DNA from: Ruminococcus sp.
GTDB lineage: Bacteria; Bacillota; Clostridia; Oscillospirales; Acutalibacteraceae
Length of the DNA: 64,000 bases
Reading direction: 5' to 3'
Assembly (NCBI GenBank): GCA_017411835.1
Contig: JAFQPG010000015.1
Coordinates: 1 to 64,000 of the forward strand
The position numbers and the translations under genes were made by a program. The notes beneath the pieces are model-generated. The model did not search any database. It was not told the DNA's origin and saw only the letters and a program-made list of their open reading frames with translations. Shown one piece after another: positions 41,897 to 51,532 of the stretch. Numbering within the stretch: the first letter of the stretch is position 1; the number at the start of each line of letters is the position of its first letter.

Positions 41897-43120
41897 TTAT
41901 GTTATGTCAACAATTTTCTTTCTGATAACCGAGCCTTTTGGGATTTCTTTGTCTGTTTCCATAAAAAGCTTTTGCATCGGGTGTGGTGCACTCTCAACCT
42001 TTTCACCATCTTGCGTCGTAAGCGATTTTGCAACCACCGTAAACGGTATGCCCGACGGCGGGAGAACATCGAGTGTATCACAGACAAAGAACTTATTGCG
42101 CTGGGTAATAGTTGCAACCCCGTCTTTGTAGCCCTCGCCTACCGCTACCTGATTGTAGTGGCGGATATATCCGCCGTTGTCGGTAGTTTGTCCGGGCTCA
42201 TTACCAAAGAAAAAGCCGGTATTATACTCTCTGTGTGAGATTTTTTCGAGTTCTTCTTTTATCCAAGGTGATAGCTTAAAATCATCAGGATTTTCAAGAT
42301 ACTCATCAAGTGCGTGACGATAAGCGTTTGTGGTAACTGCTGTATAATAAGCAGACTTTGCTCTGCCCTCAATTTTAAAGCTAGATATACCCGCTTTTAC
42401 AAGCTCGTCGATGTGCTCAATCATACAAAGGTCGCGTGAATTGTAGAGGTAAGTTCCACCGTTTTCTTCGATAACAGGGAAAAACTGACCTTCGCGGTTT
42501 TCTTCAAACAGATGGTATTTCCATCTGCAAGGTTGGGCACAGTCACCTCTGTTTGCATCTCTGCCCGTCATAAAGGAAGAAATCAGGCAACGACCCGAAA
42601 AAGAAACACACATCGCACCATGCACAAAGCACTCAATCTCGAGCTCTTTCGGAATTTTCGCACGCATCTGAGCAATTTCACTAAGGGTCATTTCGCGAGC
42701 AAGCACAACACGAGATGCACCCATATTATACCACGCGTTTGCGCTCTCATAGTTTATAATACCGCCTTGGGTTGAAATGTGACGTTCAACATCGGGCGCG
42801 TACTTTTTAGCCATTTCAAAAACGCCTAAATCAGCGATAATAAACGCATCAACGCCCGCGTCTTGTGCGCCCATCAAAAAGTCAGGCATTGTAAAAATAT
42901 CTTCGTTTCTCGGCAAGGTGTTGCAGGTAAGATAAATCTTTTTGCCCGCTTTATGCGCGATATCACACGCTTCTTTTAATTCTTCTAGAGAAAAATTCTT
43001 AGACGCAGTACGCATACCGTAGCTTTGTCCCGCTAAATATATTGCATCAGCACCGAAATTAAGCGCTGAATGTAAACATTCCATATCTCCCGCAGGAGAT
43101 AAAATTTCCGGTTTAATCAT
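41897..43120 (-). CDS. Peptidase U32 family protein
   Basis: A 407-residue U32 protein. Signatures are PEILSPAGDMECLHSAL at the start and ECFVHGAMCVSFSGRCLISS near residues 162-181, with GDCAQPCRWKY near 193. U32 relatives include collagenase-like proteins and the tRNA/rRNA hydroxylation factors TrhP/RlhA, so an RNA-modification role is at least as likely as proteolysis. It overlaps the mltG stop by one base (TAATG). Confidence 0.93.
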   Translation of the reverse strand: MIKPEILSPAGDMECLHSALNFGADAIYLAGQSYGMRTASKNFSLEELKEACDIAHKAGKKIYLTCNTLPRNEDIFTMPDFLMGAQDAGVDAFIIADLGVFEMAKKYAPDVERHISTQGGIINYESANAWYNMGASRVVLAREMTLSEIAQMRAKIPKELEIECFVHGAMCVSFSGRCLISSFMTGRDANRGDCAQPCRWKYHLFEENREGQFFPVIEENGGTYLYNSRDLCMIEHIDELVKAGISSFKIEGRAKSAYYTAVTTNAYRHALDEYLENPDDFKLSPWIKEELEKISHREYNTGFFFGNEPGQTTDNGGYIRHYNQVAVGEGYKDGVATITQRNKFFVCDTLDVLPPSGIPFTVVAKSLTTQDGEKVESAPHPMQKLFMETDKEIPKGSVIRKKIVDIT

Positions 43121-44541
43121 TACTTAAGACCTGCAAGTACAAGATTGTATTCGTGCTCGCTCTCGTTAGTTGCATAGTAAGGTGTTGAACCATCCTCAAC
43201 TGAAGAGTGGCAGAAATAGTAGTAGTTTGTATCGTATGGGTCGATGGCTGCAAAAATAGCCTCTAAGCTAGGGTTGCAAACCGAACCGGTTGGAAGTCCG
43301 TTGAACTCGTATGTGTTGTATGAGCTTGCAAAGCTGTCTCTTATGGACTTTGGAACATCCTCGTATCCACGATATGGATAGTAAACAGTACAGTCACAGT
43401 TAAGCTGTGCAACACCCATCTGCACACCATTGTCAAGACGGTTGTGCAATACCGACGATACATAGTACATATCCTCAGAATTTGCCGCCTCAGCCTGAAT
43501 AATAGATGCTATAGTAATAATCTCATCCATTGAATAATCAGATTTTTCGACATACTCATCTAAAGTATGCTTTTTAGAACTACCAAAATATTTGTCGCTT
43601 GTAAAATACAATCTGTTTTCAAAGTTATTGAGCATCTTTGAAATTGTAGAAACAGGATCTTCGTTCAAATAGAAATCATAGGTATCAGGGAAAAGATAAC
43701 CCTCAAGCTTATAGTAGCGCTCGTCAACATTTTTAAGGTCAGCAATAAATGCGTAATCTTCGTCGAAAATATCGCTGTTGCAAACATCTAAAAATTCTTG
43801 AACATCTTTTGTTACTCCCTCTTCGTGGAGCTTGTTTGCAATCTCTAATATGTTCATACCCTCTGTAATCTGAACGGTTACGATATCGGTACGGTTAACA
43901 TTGCTCTGCAAGAAGTTGATGATAGCCTCGTAGTCTTTATCGGTTTCAAGTTCATACTCGCCCTGACGGAAACCATCAATCGAGCTGGTAGTATTAGCGT
44001 AAAGCACGAAAAATTCAGGTCTGTCAATTACACCGCTTTGAGCAAGTATATCCGCAACCTGCTCCATTGTAGGGTCAGCAGGTATGCTGATAGTCACTAC
44101 CTTAGGGTCATCTTCCCTAGAGATCGCGAGCATATCATTAACTCCGACAAGAATAACCTGTGACAAAACAATGCCCATAATAATGACCATTGCAAGCCAT
44201 ACCCATCTGAACATTTTCTGATTACGACGGGCTTTGTTCTTCTCGATTTTCTTGTCCTTTTTGCTCTGCTGCTTGAGTGCTTTTTTAGACTCGCGCTCAA
44301 TACGCTTTTTGGTATCAGAATCAGAGTAGGAATTAATCTCGTTTGATTTACGGCGACGCTTTAGCGGTGCGCTGTTTGTAGAATAGCCAACGTACGAACC
44401 ATCATCGCTGTACTGGTATGATGAAGACGTGCTGTCGTCGCTCATTACGCTTTTGTCAAAGCCTTGTCTGAATTCGTCGATTTTCTTTCTTCTTGTGTTT
44501 TCTATTGAATCATTGGAATAATTATTTTTATTATCGCCCAT
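43120..44541 (-). CDS. mltG: Endolytic murein transglycosylase MltG
   Basis: A 473-residue YceG/MltG protein that cuts nascent glycan strands during wall synthesis. A long charged cytoplasmic N-terminus (about 110 residues) precedes one membrane helix near 114-138. The LysM-like part contains ITEGMNILEIANKL, and the catalytic glutamate lies in IIQAEAANSEDM near residue 352. The family's QSDPTV motif is replaced by LNCDCTVYY. GGAGG precedes ATG. It is coupled to the U32 gene. Confidence 0.94.
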   Translation of the reverse strand: MGDNKNNYSNDSIENTRRKKIDEFRQGFDKSVMSDDSTSSSYQYSDDGSYVGYSTNSAPLKRRRKSNEINSYSDSDTKKRIERESKKALKQQSKKDKKIEKNKARRNQKMFRWVWLAMVIIMGIVLSQVILVGVNDMLAISREDDPKVVTISIPADPTMEQVADILAQSGVIDRPEFFVLYANTTSSIDGFRQGEYELETDKDYEAIINFLQSNVNRTDIVTVQITEGMNILEIANKLHEEGVTKDVQEFLDVCNSDIFDEDYAFIADLKNVDERYYKLEGYLFPDTYDFYLNEDPVSTISKMLNNFENRLYFTSDKYFGSSKKHTLDEYVEKSDYSMDEIITIASIIQAEAANSEDMYYVSSVLHNRLDNGVQMGVAQLNCDCTVYYPYRGYEDVPKSIRDSFASSYNTYEFNGLPTGSVCNPSLEAIFAAIDPYDTNYYYFCHSSVEDGSTPYYATNESEHEYNLVLAGLK

Positions 44542-44570
44542 AATTATCCTCCTTTTTGATTAGCTTAGAT

Positions 44571-45125
44571 TTAAATATATTTTACAAATGAATTTGAAAC
44601 AATGATATTAACAGGGACATCGGTTTCATCAACATCTATTGATGGTAAAATATCCTCAGTATAGGAAAGACAAATTTTCTTTCCATCGTATGTAGATAAA
44701 AATCTGTCGTAACAGCCTTTTCCGTACCCTACGCGATTGCCAAGCAAATCACAGCACAGCGACGGAACAACGCAAATGCTGTTAGAAAAATCAGTTACGG
44801 GATGCGATTTATCTACAGGCTCTAAAATATTAAATTTGCCTTTCTTTAATTCTTCTACAGAATTAATATAATAAAATGTCAGCGAATAATCGTCGTTTGT
44901 AACAGGGACAGCAACACGCTTTTTATTTGCAAAAGCGGCGTTAATCAACCCCAAGGTATCAATTTCATTTTCGTTTGATACATAGGTAAGCACTGTGTCA
45001 CAGAAAAAGTATTCATCCGTCAATAAAAGTCTGCTTTGAATTTCTAAATCCATTGAGCGTTTAACGCTTTTATCAAGGCATCTGCGCTTTGACAAAAGCT
45101 TTGCTCTTAGCTGTGTCTTACTCAT
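44571..45125 (-). CDS. 5-formyltetrahydrofolate cyclo-ligase
   Basis: A 184-residue 5-FCL that converts 5-formyl-THF to 5,10-methenyl-THF with ATP. Landmarks are RAKLLSKRRCLD at the start, VPVTNDDYSLTFYYI, and the substrate/ATP loop GNRVGYGKGCYDRFL near residues 126-140. ATG 45125 lies inside the end of the DJ-1 gene (8-base overlap), which suggests coupling; the longer frame to 45158 is less likely. Confidence 0.94.
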   Translation of the reverse strand: MSKTQLRAKLLSKRRCLDKSVKRSMDLEIQSRLLLTDEYFFCDTVLTYVSNENEIDTLGLINAAFANKKRVAVPVTNDDYSLTFYYINSVEELKKGKFNILEPVDKSHPVTDFSNSICVVPSLCCDLLGNRVGYGKGCYDRFLSTYDGKKICLSYTEDILPSIDVDETDVPVNIIVSNSFVKYI

Positions 45126-45675
45126 CGCACTGCATCGACTTTCTGATATCTTGTGCAACGCTTTCGCCCTTTAAGTAAGTAACTAAAGCAAGGGCAAAAT
45201 CAACCGAGCATCCCGGTCCTCTGCCGGTGATGATGTTTTTATCAACTGTGACCTTATCTCTTGTATAAAAAGCTCCGATAAGCTCGTTTTCAAAACCAGG
45301 GTAGCAGGTAGCCTTTTTATTATTTAAAAGTCCGATTCTGCCTAAAACGATAGGAGCAGCACAAATCGCGCCGACCAAAATGCCGTTATCTACACAGTAC
45401 TTCGCAACTTCTACAGGCAAAGTACACTCACCTGTGCTAAGCGTTTGAGCCCCCGGCATACCGCCCGGATAAACAGCACCTGATATATCACTTTCGTAAT
45501 CGTTTACATCTTGTGCCGTAATATCAGCAAGGACTTTTATATTATGCGAGCCTGTAACAGTCTTTTGACCGTTTACAGAAACTGTTTTTACATCGACCTT
45601 AGCTCGACGAAGAATATCAACCGTTGCCAAAGCTTCGATTTCTTCAAAGCCGTCTGCTAAAAAACAATAGACCAT
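45118..45675 (-). CDS. DJ-1/PfpI family protein
   Basis: A 185-residue DJ-1-superfamily protein with LADGFEEIEALATVDILRRA at the start, YPGGMPGA near residue 67, and the nucleophile cysteine in VGAICAAPIVLGR near 102. ThiJ/DJ-1 proteins act as deglycases or oxidative-stress proteins; the exact activity is not clear. GGAGG lies 5 bases before ATG 45675. Operon partner of the cyclo-ligase. Confidence 0.92.
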   Translation of the reverse strand: MVYCFLADGFEEIEALATVDILRRAKVDVKTVSVNGQKTVTGSHNIKVLADITAQDVNDYESDISGAVYPGGMPGAQTLSTGECTLPVEVAKYCVDNGILVGAICAAPIVLGRIGLLNNKKATCYPGFENELIGAFYTRDKVTVDKNIITGRGPGCSVDFALALVTYLKGESVAQDIRKSMQCDE

Positions 45676-45690
45676 AGTGTCCTCCAATTA

Positions 45691-46563
45691 TCATTTCATA
45701 ATTGCTGTATATTTCATCAAGATTTTATCAGGGTTATACGAAAGCTTTGATTTACGCAAGCCCTCCAGCCCCAAATCTTCTTCGCGGTTAAACTGCAAAA
45801 ATTCGCTGTGGGCTTTTGCAAACTCGTTATTGATAACAGCGTAAGCGCCATCGACATCAACGGCTTTTTCAAAATTGACATCGCAGACCGAGTCGTTAAT
45901 TTTCGAGCCGATTGTCATAGCAACAGGACGCTCGTTTACATAAAGCACTCCGCCAAAAAGCGAAAGCTCTTCAAAACAATCAAGTGCTTCTCGTATAGCT
46001 TCAAGCTCTGCTTTATCAGAGTCGTTTTGCATATGCCATTTATGCGCAACAAAATACGCATCTTCAATATTTTCTGCACTTAGCTCTTTATACGACCAGT
46101 CGGGATTGTTACGCATAAATTTAGAAATATGATTTCGTTTTGCGTGGTATTTCTTGCCCTGTAAAAGAGCAAGGTTTTCTCTGCTGTAAATGTAGTCAGC
46201 GCTGTCACGCTCTTCTACAAACTCAAACATATCAGGATAAAGATGTGACAATATCTCGGCGTTTGTGCGATTAAGCATACCGATAAGCGGTTTAACCTTA
46301 CGCTCTTTAGCATCAAGCAAAAGAGCGTCGAGCGCCTCTTTAGGCGACAGCTCTCCTATAGGGAAAGAATATCCCATAACACCATCTGCACTAAAATACG
46401 CTTTATACAATGTATTTTTGTAAATTGCGACTCTGATGTCATATTTTTTGCGCCACAGATAAGTAGTAGCAAAAGAAATGTCACAACCGATTTGACCACT
46501 TTTTTGTGTTATTTTATTTATCCACGAAATGTCAGACAAGGTCGGTGTATAAAAATCAAGCAT
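45691..46563 (-). CDS. DUF2156 acyltransferase-like protein
   Basis: A 290-residue protein of the DUF2156 family, GNAT-fold relatives of the C-terminal domain of MprF lysyl-phosphatidylglycerol synthase. Typical blocks are ISFATTYLWRKKY near residue 29, YHAKRNHISKFMRN near 138 and FNREEDLGLEGLRKSK near 260. The substrate is unknown. It lies 15 bases before the DJ-1 start and 15 bases after tmk, all leftward. Confidence 0.88.
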   Translation of the reverse strand: MLDFYTPTLSDISWINKITQKSGQIGCDISFATTYLWRKKYDIRVAIYKNTLYKAYFSADGVMGYSFPIGELSPKEALDALLLDAKERKVKPLIGMLNRTNAEILSHLYPDMFEFVEERDSADYIYSRENLALLQGKKYHAKRNHISKFMRNNPDWSYKELSAENIEDAYFVAHKWHMQNDSDKAELEAIREALDCFEELSLFGGVLYVNERPVAMTIGSKINDSVCDVNFEKAVDVDGAYAVINNEFAKAHSEFLQFNREEDLGLEGLRKSKLSYNPDKILMKYTAIMK

Positions 46564-46578
46564 ATAAAAAATCCTTTA

Positions 46579-47244
46579 TTACAGTTTACTGTCTATAATA
46601 TCAAGTATCTGCTTTGTAATAGCTTCTATACTTTTTGGTGTGTCGCCATCAGCACACATCACATGTACCCAGTTAAGCTTTTGCAAAGCATATAGTGCGC
46701 TTTTTCTGCAATTTAAAAGGAAGTTCATATTCTTCTCGTGTATATCCTTTTTGCTTTCGTCGCCGTTGTATCTTGAACTCATAAGCTTTTGAGAAACTTC
46801 AGGCGGCATATCAAGATAAATAACAATATCAGGATAAGGGACTTTAAGCTTATTGTACTCGTAATCTTCACACCAAGCGATATACTCATCACGCTCACTA
46901 TCTTCAAGCTTTGACATCTGGTAGATAATGTTTGATGTGACATAGCGGTCAAGCACGATATAGTCACATTCCTCGTAGTCTTTTTTCCAATCTTTTATGT
47001 ATGATGCAACTCGGTCAACCGCATAAAAAGAGGATGCCGCGTATGCGTTCACATCGTCTGGACTTTTGCCGAGCTCACCGCCCAAGTACATTTTTACTAA
47101 AGATGATGTCGGGCTGTCGTAATCAGGAAAGGTAAGCTTTTTTACTTTAAAGCCTCTGTCCTTTAAAGCCTGTGTTACAAGCGCAGACTGAGTTCCCTTT
47201 CCGCTACCGTCAAGTCCTTCTATAACAATCAATTTACTTGCCAT
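46579..47244 (-). CDS. tmk: Thymidylate kinase
   Basis: A 221-residue dTMP kinase. The P-loop EGLDGSGKGTQS lies near residues 9-20, the DR motif in VLDRYVTSN near 98, and a LID-like region near 160. It phosphorylates dTMP to dTDP. The start overlaps the thyX end by 11 bases, so the gene for dTMP synthesis and the next enzyme in the pathway are coupled. Confidence 0.95.
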   Translation of the reverse strand: MASKLIVIEGLDGSGKGTQSALVTQALKDRGFKVKKLTFPDYDSPTSSLVKMYLGGELGKSPDDVNAYAASSFYAVDRVASYIKDWKKDYEECDYIVLDRYVTSNIIYQMSKLEDSERDEYIAWCEDYEYNKLKVPYPDIVIYLDMPPEVSQKLMSSRYNGDESKKDIHEKNMNFLLNCRKSALYALQKLNWVHVMCADGDTPKSIEAITKQILDIIDSKL

Positions 47245-48034
47245 ATTTTTCTCTAACTTCCTTTATTTTACCACAGGTCATGGTGCCCTCAGGACACGCA
47301 CCGCGTATACATCTAGGTCCTGAATTTTTAAACAGAGTCGGAGCAACCTCTTTGCACAGTAAAAGCATCTGCTGAGCAACCTCTCTTATCTCCCACTGTG
47401 CACGATTACAGCAACGATGGTCAAAGAAATTGTTTAAGCTACGCACGTTAAAGGTGCATACAAGCTTAGTCGTGCAAGCATTCGGAAGTACAAAACGCGC
47501 ATCCTCATTCGCTTTTTTGACGTACTGATTAAAAAGCTTTTTGTTTTCTTCTTTAAAGCTGTTTAAGATTTCTTCGTCTGTGCCGTTTAGTTCTTTTAAA
47601 GAATTTTCTTTAATATATCCCACAATCAAAGCATCACGAATCTGCGCATAAGCTTCGCTTTGCATATCGATAACCTTTTTATACGCTTCATACGCTTTTT
47701 CGTTACGCTCTATTTCAGGCGGAGTAACAAATTCAAATCTGGTGCCATCAACATAACGCTGTGACTGCTGGCTGTATGAGGCAATACGGTGACGCACAAG
47801 CTGATGTGAGCAAGCGCGGGAAATACCCTCAATACCGAAAGTAAAGCTTGCGTGCTCAACGGGACTTGCGTGTCCAAGCTGGGTTAGCATATCTAAAAAC
47901 TCGGTGGTTTTTTCTTCATTCAAACCGTCTTTGATATTTTCAATATCAGTTGCGCTATAGCACAGCTTCGCCGCCATAGCAACGGTCTGCTCTGGCATAG
48001 GGGTGTGTGCTAAAAGAGTAACCTTTATGCTCAT
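47234..48034 (-). CDS. thyX: Flavin-dependent thymidylate synthase ThyX
   Basis: A 266-residue FAD-dependent synthase making dTMP from dUMP with methylene-THF. The ThyX motif RHRIASYSQQSQRY lies near residues 81-94, and R.L.NFF..RCC...AQWEIRE near 198-218 completes the flavin and substrate site. GAGG precedes ATG. It implies a dependence on ThyX, and no thyA is visible in the window. Confidence 0.97.
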   Translation of the reverse strand: MSIKVTLLAHTPMPEQTVAMAAKLCYSATDIENIKDGLNEEKTTEFLDMLTQLGHASPVEHASFTFGIEGISRACSHQLVRHRIASYSQQSQRYVDGTRFEFVTPPEIERNEKAYEAYKKVIDMQSEAYAQIRDALIVGYIKENSLKELNGTDEEILNSFKEENKKLFNQYVKKANEDARFVLPNACTTKLVCTFNVRSLNNFFDHRCCNRAQWEIREVAQQMLLLCKEVAPTLFKNSGPRCIRGACPEGTMTCGKIKEVREKYGK

Positions 48035-48181
48035 AATAATACCTCATTTCCAAAATGACATAATAACTCATTTTACAATTAGTGATATTATATCACAAAG
48101 AGTTTTTTTATTCAATAGTTATAGCATAAAATATGAATATATAAACACGACTTTTGCCCTTTCTACAGCAAATCGTTTTTA

Positions 48182-48210
48182 TTGACAAACAATACGTTTT
48201 ATTATACAAT
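48182..48210 (+). promoter_or_regulatory. Promoter of the DUF4190 gene
   Basis: TTGACA (48182-48187) and TACAAT (48205-48210), spacer 17, with AGGAGG and ATG following at 34 bases. Confidence 0.82.
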
Positions 48211-48243
48211 TTAGTCACAAAAAATTCAGGAGGAATCACAAAT

Positions 48244-48789
48244 ATGGATAACAACTTCAACGATGTAAATAACTTTAATGATTTAAATAAAAATTTAGAT
48301 GAAAACTTAGGCAATCAGCCTACTCCTGCAGAGCCTACACCTGCACAGCCTACTCCTGTAGAACCTGCGCCACAGTACGCTCAGCCACCTCAGCCGATGT
48401 ATAACCAGCCTAATCAGCAATATACTCAGCCACTTCAGCCGATGTATAATCAGCAAACTCCACCATATTACGGCAACCCGCAATTTCCACAAAATGCCCC
48501 TCAATATGTTCAACCACAACAAAAAGATAACAGCAAGGGCCTTGCTGTTGCTTCTCTTGTTTTGGGTATATTATCATTTTTCAGTTGCGGTCAGGGTATT
48601 ATTCTATCTGTATTAGGTTTTATTTTCGGTATGATTTCAATATCTAAACAAAAACATGGAAATGGTCTCGCAATTGCCGGTATCGTTATTTCTGTTATTG
48701 CCTTTTTTGTGCTTCTCATTCTTATAATTGCAGTTTCTGAGGCAGGCAGTGTTAGCGAAGTTCTTGGAATTTATAATAGTAATTATTAA
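48244..48789 (+). CDS. DUF4190 membrane protein with Pro/Gln-rich N-terminus
   Basis: A 181-residue protein. A disordered N-terminal half is built from PTPAEP- and QPMYNQP-like repeats (residues 22-100). Two membrane helices follow, with the DUF4190 pattern GLAVASLVLGILSFFS near 110 and GNGLAIAGIVISVIAF near 150. AGGAGG lies before ATG 48244. DUF4190 function is unknown. A strong terminator follows. Confidence 0.82.
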   Translation: MDNNFNDVNNFNDLNKNLDENLGNQPTPAEPTPAQPTPVEPAPQYAQPPQPMYNQPNQQYTQPLQPMYNQQTPPYYGNPQFPQNAPQYVQPQQKDNSKGLAVASLVLGILSFFSCGQGIILSVLGFIFGMISISKQKHGNGLAIAGIVISVIAFFVLLILIIAVSEAGSVSEVLGIYNSNY

Positions 48790-48797
48790 TAATTTAC

Positions 48798-48822
48798 GGG
48801 GCGAATATTTCGCCCCTTTTTT
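48798..48822 (+). terminator. Terminator after the DUF4190 gene
   Basis: GGGGCGAA (48798-48805) with TTCGCCCC (48809-48816), followed by TTTTTT. Confidence 0.93.
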
Positions 48823-48837
48823 GCTATATAAAACATT

Positions 48838-49239
48838 ATGAAAAACTATAAAACTTATCAAAAAATCTTAATATTAATAGCTTTTGCTATTTTACCTATT
48901 GCGCTGTTTTTATCGGCAAAATATTGCGTAAGATATGTAGAGTATTTTCCGCCGTGTTTATCCTACACTGTTTTTTCTATTCACTGTCCGGGATGCGGTA
49001 TTACGCGAGCAACGGTTGCACTTTTAAATGGAGATATACTTTTATCACTTAGACAAAACTTCCTTGTTGTTTTTTCAATCACTCTTTATATATGGATTTG
49101 CATAGAATTGATTTGTCGGCTGTTTGATAAAAAGCTAAAGTTTACTATACTAAAAGCTAAGTATCTATGGGTTTTACTTATTTTCTTAGCTATATGGACA
49201 GTACTCAGAAACGTTTTTCCGATTTTTGCTCCAATATAA
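48838..49239 (+). CDS. DUF2752 membrane protein
   Basis: A 133-residue, three-to-four-helix membrane protein with the DUF2752 signature CPGCGITRA near residues 51-59. Function is unknown. The gene starts 15 bases after the terminator T-run with no clear ribosome site, so expression may rely on readthrough. A DUF4190-DUF2752 pair is a common gut Firmicute arrangement. Confidence 0.82.
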   Translation: MKNYKTYQKILILIAFAILPIALFLSAKYCVRYVEYFPPCLSYTVFSIHCPGCGITRATVALLNGDILLSLRQNFLVVFSITLYIWICIELICRLFDKKLKFTILKAKYLWVLLIFLAIWTVLRNVFPIFAPI

Positions 49240-49294
49240 AAGCAGTTTGATAACGCAATTATTTTATGCTAATATTACTTTTGGTGGTGATTTT

Positions 49295-49477
49295 ATGAGC
49301 GAAAAGTCTAACTGTGAATTTTGTGCACATTATATATACAACGAATACTACGACTGCTATGAGTGTATGGTAAACTTAGACGAAGACGATATGGCGAAAT
49401 TTATGCAGTCAACGCTGCAAAACTGCAGTTACTTTAAATTCAGCGACGATTATAAAATTGTGAGGAAGCAAAACTGA
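49295..49477 (+). CDS. Cysteine-rich DUF6472-like small protein
   Basis: A 60-residue protein from ATG 49295 with GGTGGTG upstream. Cys-rich start CEFCAHYIYNEYYDCYECMV and a later NCSYFKF suggest a small metal-binding fold. Function is unknown. It ends one base before the first chromate transporter gene. Confidence 0.78.
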   Translation: MSEKSNCEFCAHYIYNEYYDCYECMVNLDEDDMAKFMQSTLQNCSYFKFSDDYKIVRKQN

Positions 49478-49478
49478 T

Positions 49479-50048
49479 ATGAAAAAAAGCAAACTCAAAT
49501 TATACTTACAGCTGCTTTTATCGTTTATGAAAATCGGTGTGGTCACCTTTGGTGGCGGATATGCAATGATACCGATTATCGAAAACGAAACATCTGCAAA
49601 ACGAAAATGGATAAGCGAGGACGATTTGTCCGATATTATAGCTATTTCCGAGTCCACCCCCGGCCCGATTGCAATTTGTGCGGCGTCGTTTATCGGCTAC
49701 AAGGTAGCCGGCGTAATCGGTGCATTTTTTGCGACCTTAGGCGTTGTGCTCCCGTCCTTTGCTATAATCTTTTTAATCTCGATTTTTCTTGAGCAATTTA
49801 ATGAACTTAATATTGTAAGATTTGCTTTTACAGGTATCAGAGCAGGTGTGCTTGCGCTGATTATAAAGGCTGTTATTTCAATGTTCAAAAAAGCTCCTAA
49901 GCACATAGTCGCATACATCATTATGGCATTATCGTTTGTGCTTGTTGTAGCATTTTCTACAAATGTGCTTGTTATCGTATTATCAAGTGCTGTCGTGGGC
50001 ATCGTTGCCTCTTACATCGCAAGAAAGCGAGGTAAAGAGCTTAGATGA
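49479..50048 (+). CDS. Chromate transporter, short chain (N-terminal partner)
   Basis: A 189-residue CHR-family half transporter. Signatures are FMKIGVVTFGGGYAMIPII near residues 16-34 and ISESTPGPIAICAASFIGY near 58-76. Two short-chain CHR proteins together match one long ChrA. Chromate efflux is the named function; sulfate or another anion may be the natural substrate. The stop overlaps the next start by four bases. Confidence 0.9.
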   Translation: MKKSKLKLYLQLLLSFMKIGVVTFGGGYAMIPIIENETSAKRKWISEDDLSDIIAISESTPGPIAICAASFIGYKVAGVIGAFFATLGVVLPSFAIIFLISIFLEQFNELNIVRFAFTGIRAGVLALIIKAVISMFKKAPKHIVAYIIMALSFVLVVAFSTNVLVIVLSSAVVGIVASYIARKRGKELR

Positions 50049-50617
50049 CCTATCTTATTCTTTTTCTTGAGTTTTTAAAAATCGGCGCTTTCACCTTTGG
50101 TGGAGGATACGCGATGATTCCGTTTATTCAGGAAACGGTTACAAAACATCAATGGCTCTCTACACAAGAGCTTGTAAACTTTATCGCGATAAGCGAAAGC
50201 ACTCCAGGCGCATTTGCTGTCAACATTTCGACCTACATCGGCTCGCAGGTCGGCGGATTTTTCGGAGCTTTATGCGCGACAACAGGTGTAGTTTTGCCTG
50301 CTTTTTTAATCATTCTTATTATTGCAAAAATATATGATAAATTTAAATCAAGCAAAACTGTAAAAGGCGCGATGTTCGGGCTAAAATCGACGGTCGTTGG
50401 TCTTATTGCGGCTGCGGTCGTTTCTATCGCTATAGAGGTCTTTTTTACAAATGGTTTTACTCAACAGGTATTTTTATCATCAACATTCTGGTTTTCACTT
50501 ATAACTTTTGCGATTATGCTGTTTTTACTTCTTTATAAGAAAATTAGTCCTATCCTTATCGTTTGTCTGTCGGCTACTTTAGGAATAATCGCAGGATACA
50601 CAGGAATAATCGCATAA
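50045..50617 (+). CDS. Chromate transporter, short chain (C-terminal partner)
   Basis: A 190-residue CHR-family half transporter, paralogous to its neighbour: FLKIGAFTFGGGYAMIPFI near residues 9-27 and ISESTPGAFAVNISTYIGS near 51-69. The ATGA overlap with the first half guarantees equal expression, as expected for a heterodimer. Confidence 0.9.
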   Translation: MTYLILFLEFLKIGAFTFGGGYAMIPFIQETVTKHQWLSTQELVNFIAISESTPGAFAVNISTYIGSQVGGFFGALCATTGVVLPAFLIILIIAKIYDKFKSSKTVKGAMFGLKSTVVGLIAAAVVSIAIEVFFTNGFTQQVFLSSTFWFSLITFAIMLFLLLYKKISPILIVCLSATLGIIAGYTGIIA

Positions 50618-50682
50618 AAGTATTGATTTTACTGATAAACGCTGATATTATTTGATTGTAAACCAATTTAGGGGTGATGGGT

Positions 50683-51483
50683 ATGAAAAAAGTTTTTGCG
50701 GAATTTTTTGGAACATTTATTCTTGTGCTTTTTGCGTGTGGTACAGCGACGGTACTCAACTGTGCTGTAAACTCACCTGATATGGCATACTTTATGACAG
50801 CGCTGAGTTTCGGTTTAGTTATTGTTGCGATGGCGTATTCAATCGGTCAGATTTCCGGTTGCCATATAAACCCTGCTGTTTCTCTTGCTATGCTTTTAAA
50901 CGGCAAGATGACTGTGCTTGATTTCGTTTCCTATGTTGTTGCACAGTTTGCAGGCGGTATAACAGGTGCTGCGGTTCTTTCACTTGTTGTTGGCAACAGA
51001 GCTTCGCTTGGACAAAACACCTTATACCAAGGTAGCGCGGGTGTATCATTTGTTATCGAAACCATACTGACACTTGTTTTCGTGCTTGTCATTTTATTCG
51101 TTACATCTAAAAAGGAATACGAAAAGCCGTCGGGATTTATAATTGGTCTTACATTGACTTTAGTTCATATTTTCGGTATTCACTTCACCGGCACATCTGT
51201 AAACCCTGCTAGAAGCTTTGGTCCTGCTTTACTTGTAGGCGAGCAAGCTATAAGAAATTACTGGGTGTTCTTCTTTGCTCCGCTCTTAGGTGCTGTTTTA
51301 GCAGTTATTATATTTAAAATGCTTACAACTGACGGCTCTTTAAGAGAAATGTTCTCCTTTACTTTTGCTAAAGATGCGGATGAGTCTTTAGCTGTAGAAG
51401 AAGAAATCGAGGAGCAAGCTGAGGCTCAAGAAACAGAAATCGCTCAAGAAGAGCCAGAAGAAATTGCACAAGCAGTTGAATAA
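50683..51483 (+). CDS. MIP-family aquaporin with acidic C-terminal tail
   Basis: A 266-residue major intrinsic protein with six helices and both NPA boxes: CHINPAVSLAM near residue 66 and SVNPARSFGPAL near 173. The pattern is closer to aquaporins than to GlpF. ATG 50683 has GGGGTGA upstream. A roughly 38-residue acidic tail (EEEIEEQAEAQETEIAQEEP) is unusual and might bind a partner or cation. Confidence 0.93.
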   Translation: MKKVFAEFFGTFILVLFACGTATVLNCAVNSPDMAYFMTALSFGLVIVAMAYSIGQISGCHINPAVSLAMLLNGKMTVLDFVSYVVAQFAGGITGAAVLSLVVGNRASLGQNTLYQGSAGVSFVIETILTLVFVLVILFVTSKKEYEKPSGFIIGLTLTLVHIFGIHFTGTSVNPARSFGPALLVGEQAIRNYWVFFFAPLLGAVLAVIIFKMLTTDGSLREMFSFTFAKDADESLAVEEEIEEQAEAQETEIAQEEPEEIAQAVE

Positions 51484-51497
51484 ATCAAACAAAAATT

Positions 51498-51532
51498 AAA
51501 AGCACAGCTTAAAGCTGTGCTTTTTTTATATC
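51498..51532. terminator. Bidirectional terminator between the aquaporin and sigG genes
   Basis: AAAAGCACAGCTTAAAGCTG then TGCTTTTTTTA: a strong stem with T-runs on both strands. It overlaps the sigG stop codon by a few bases. Confidence 0.9.
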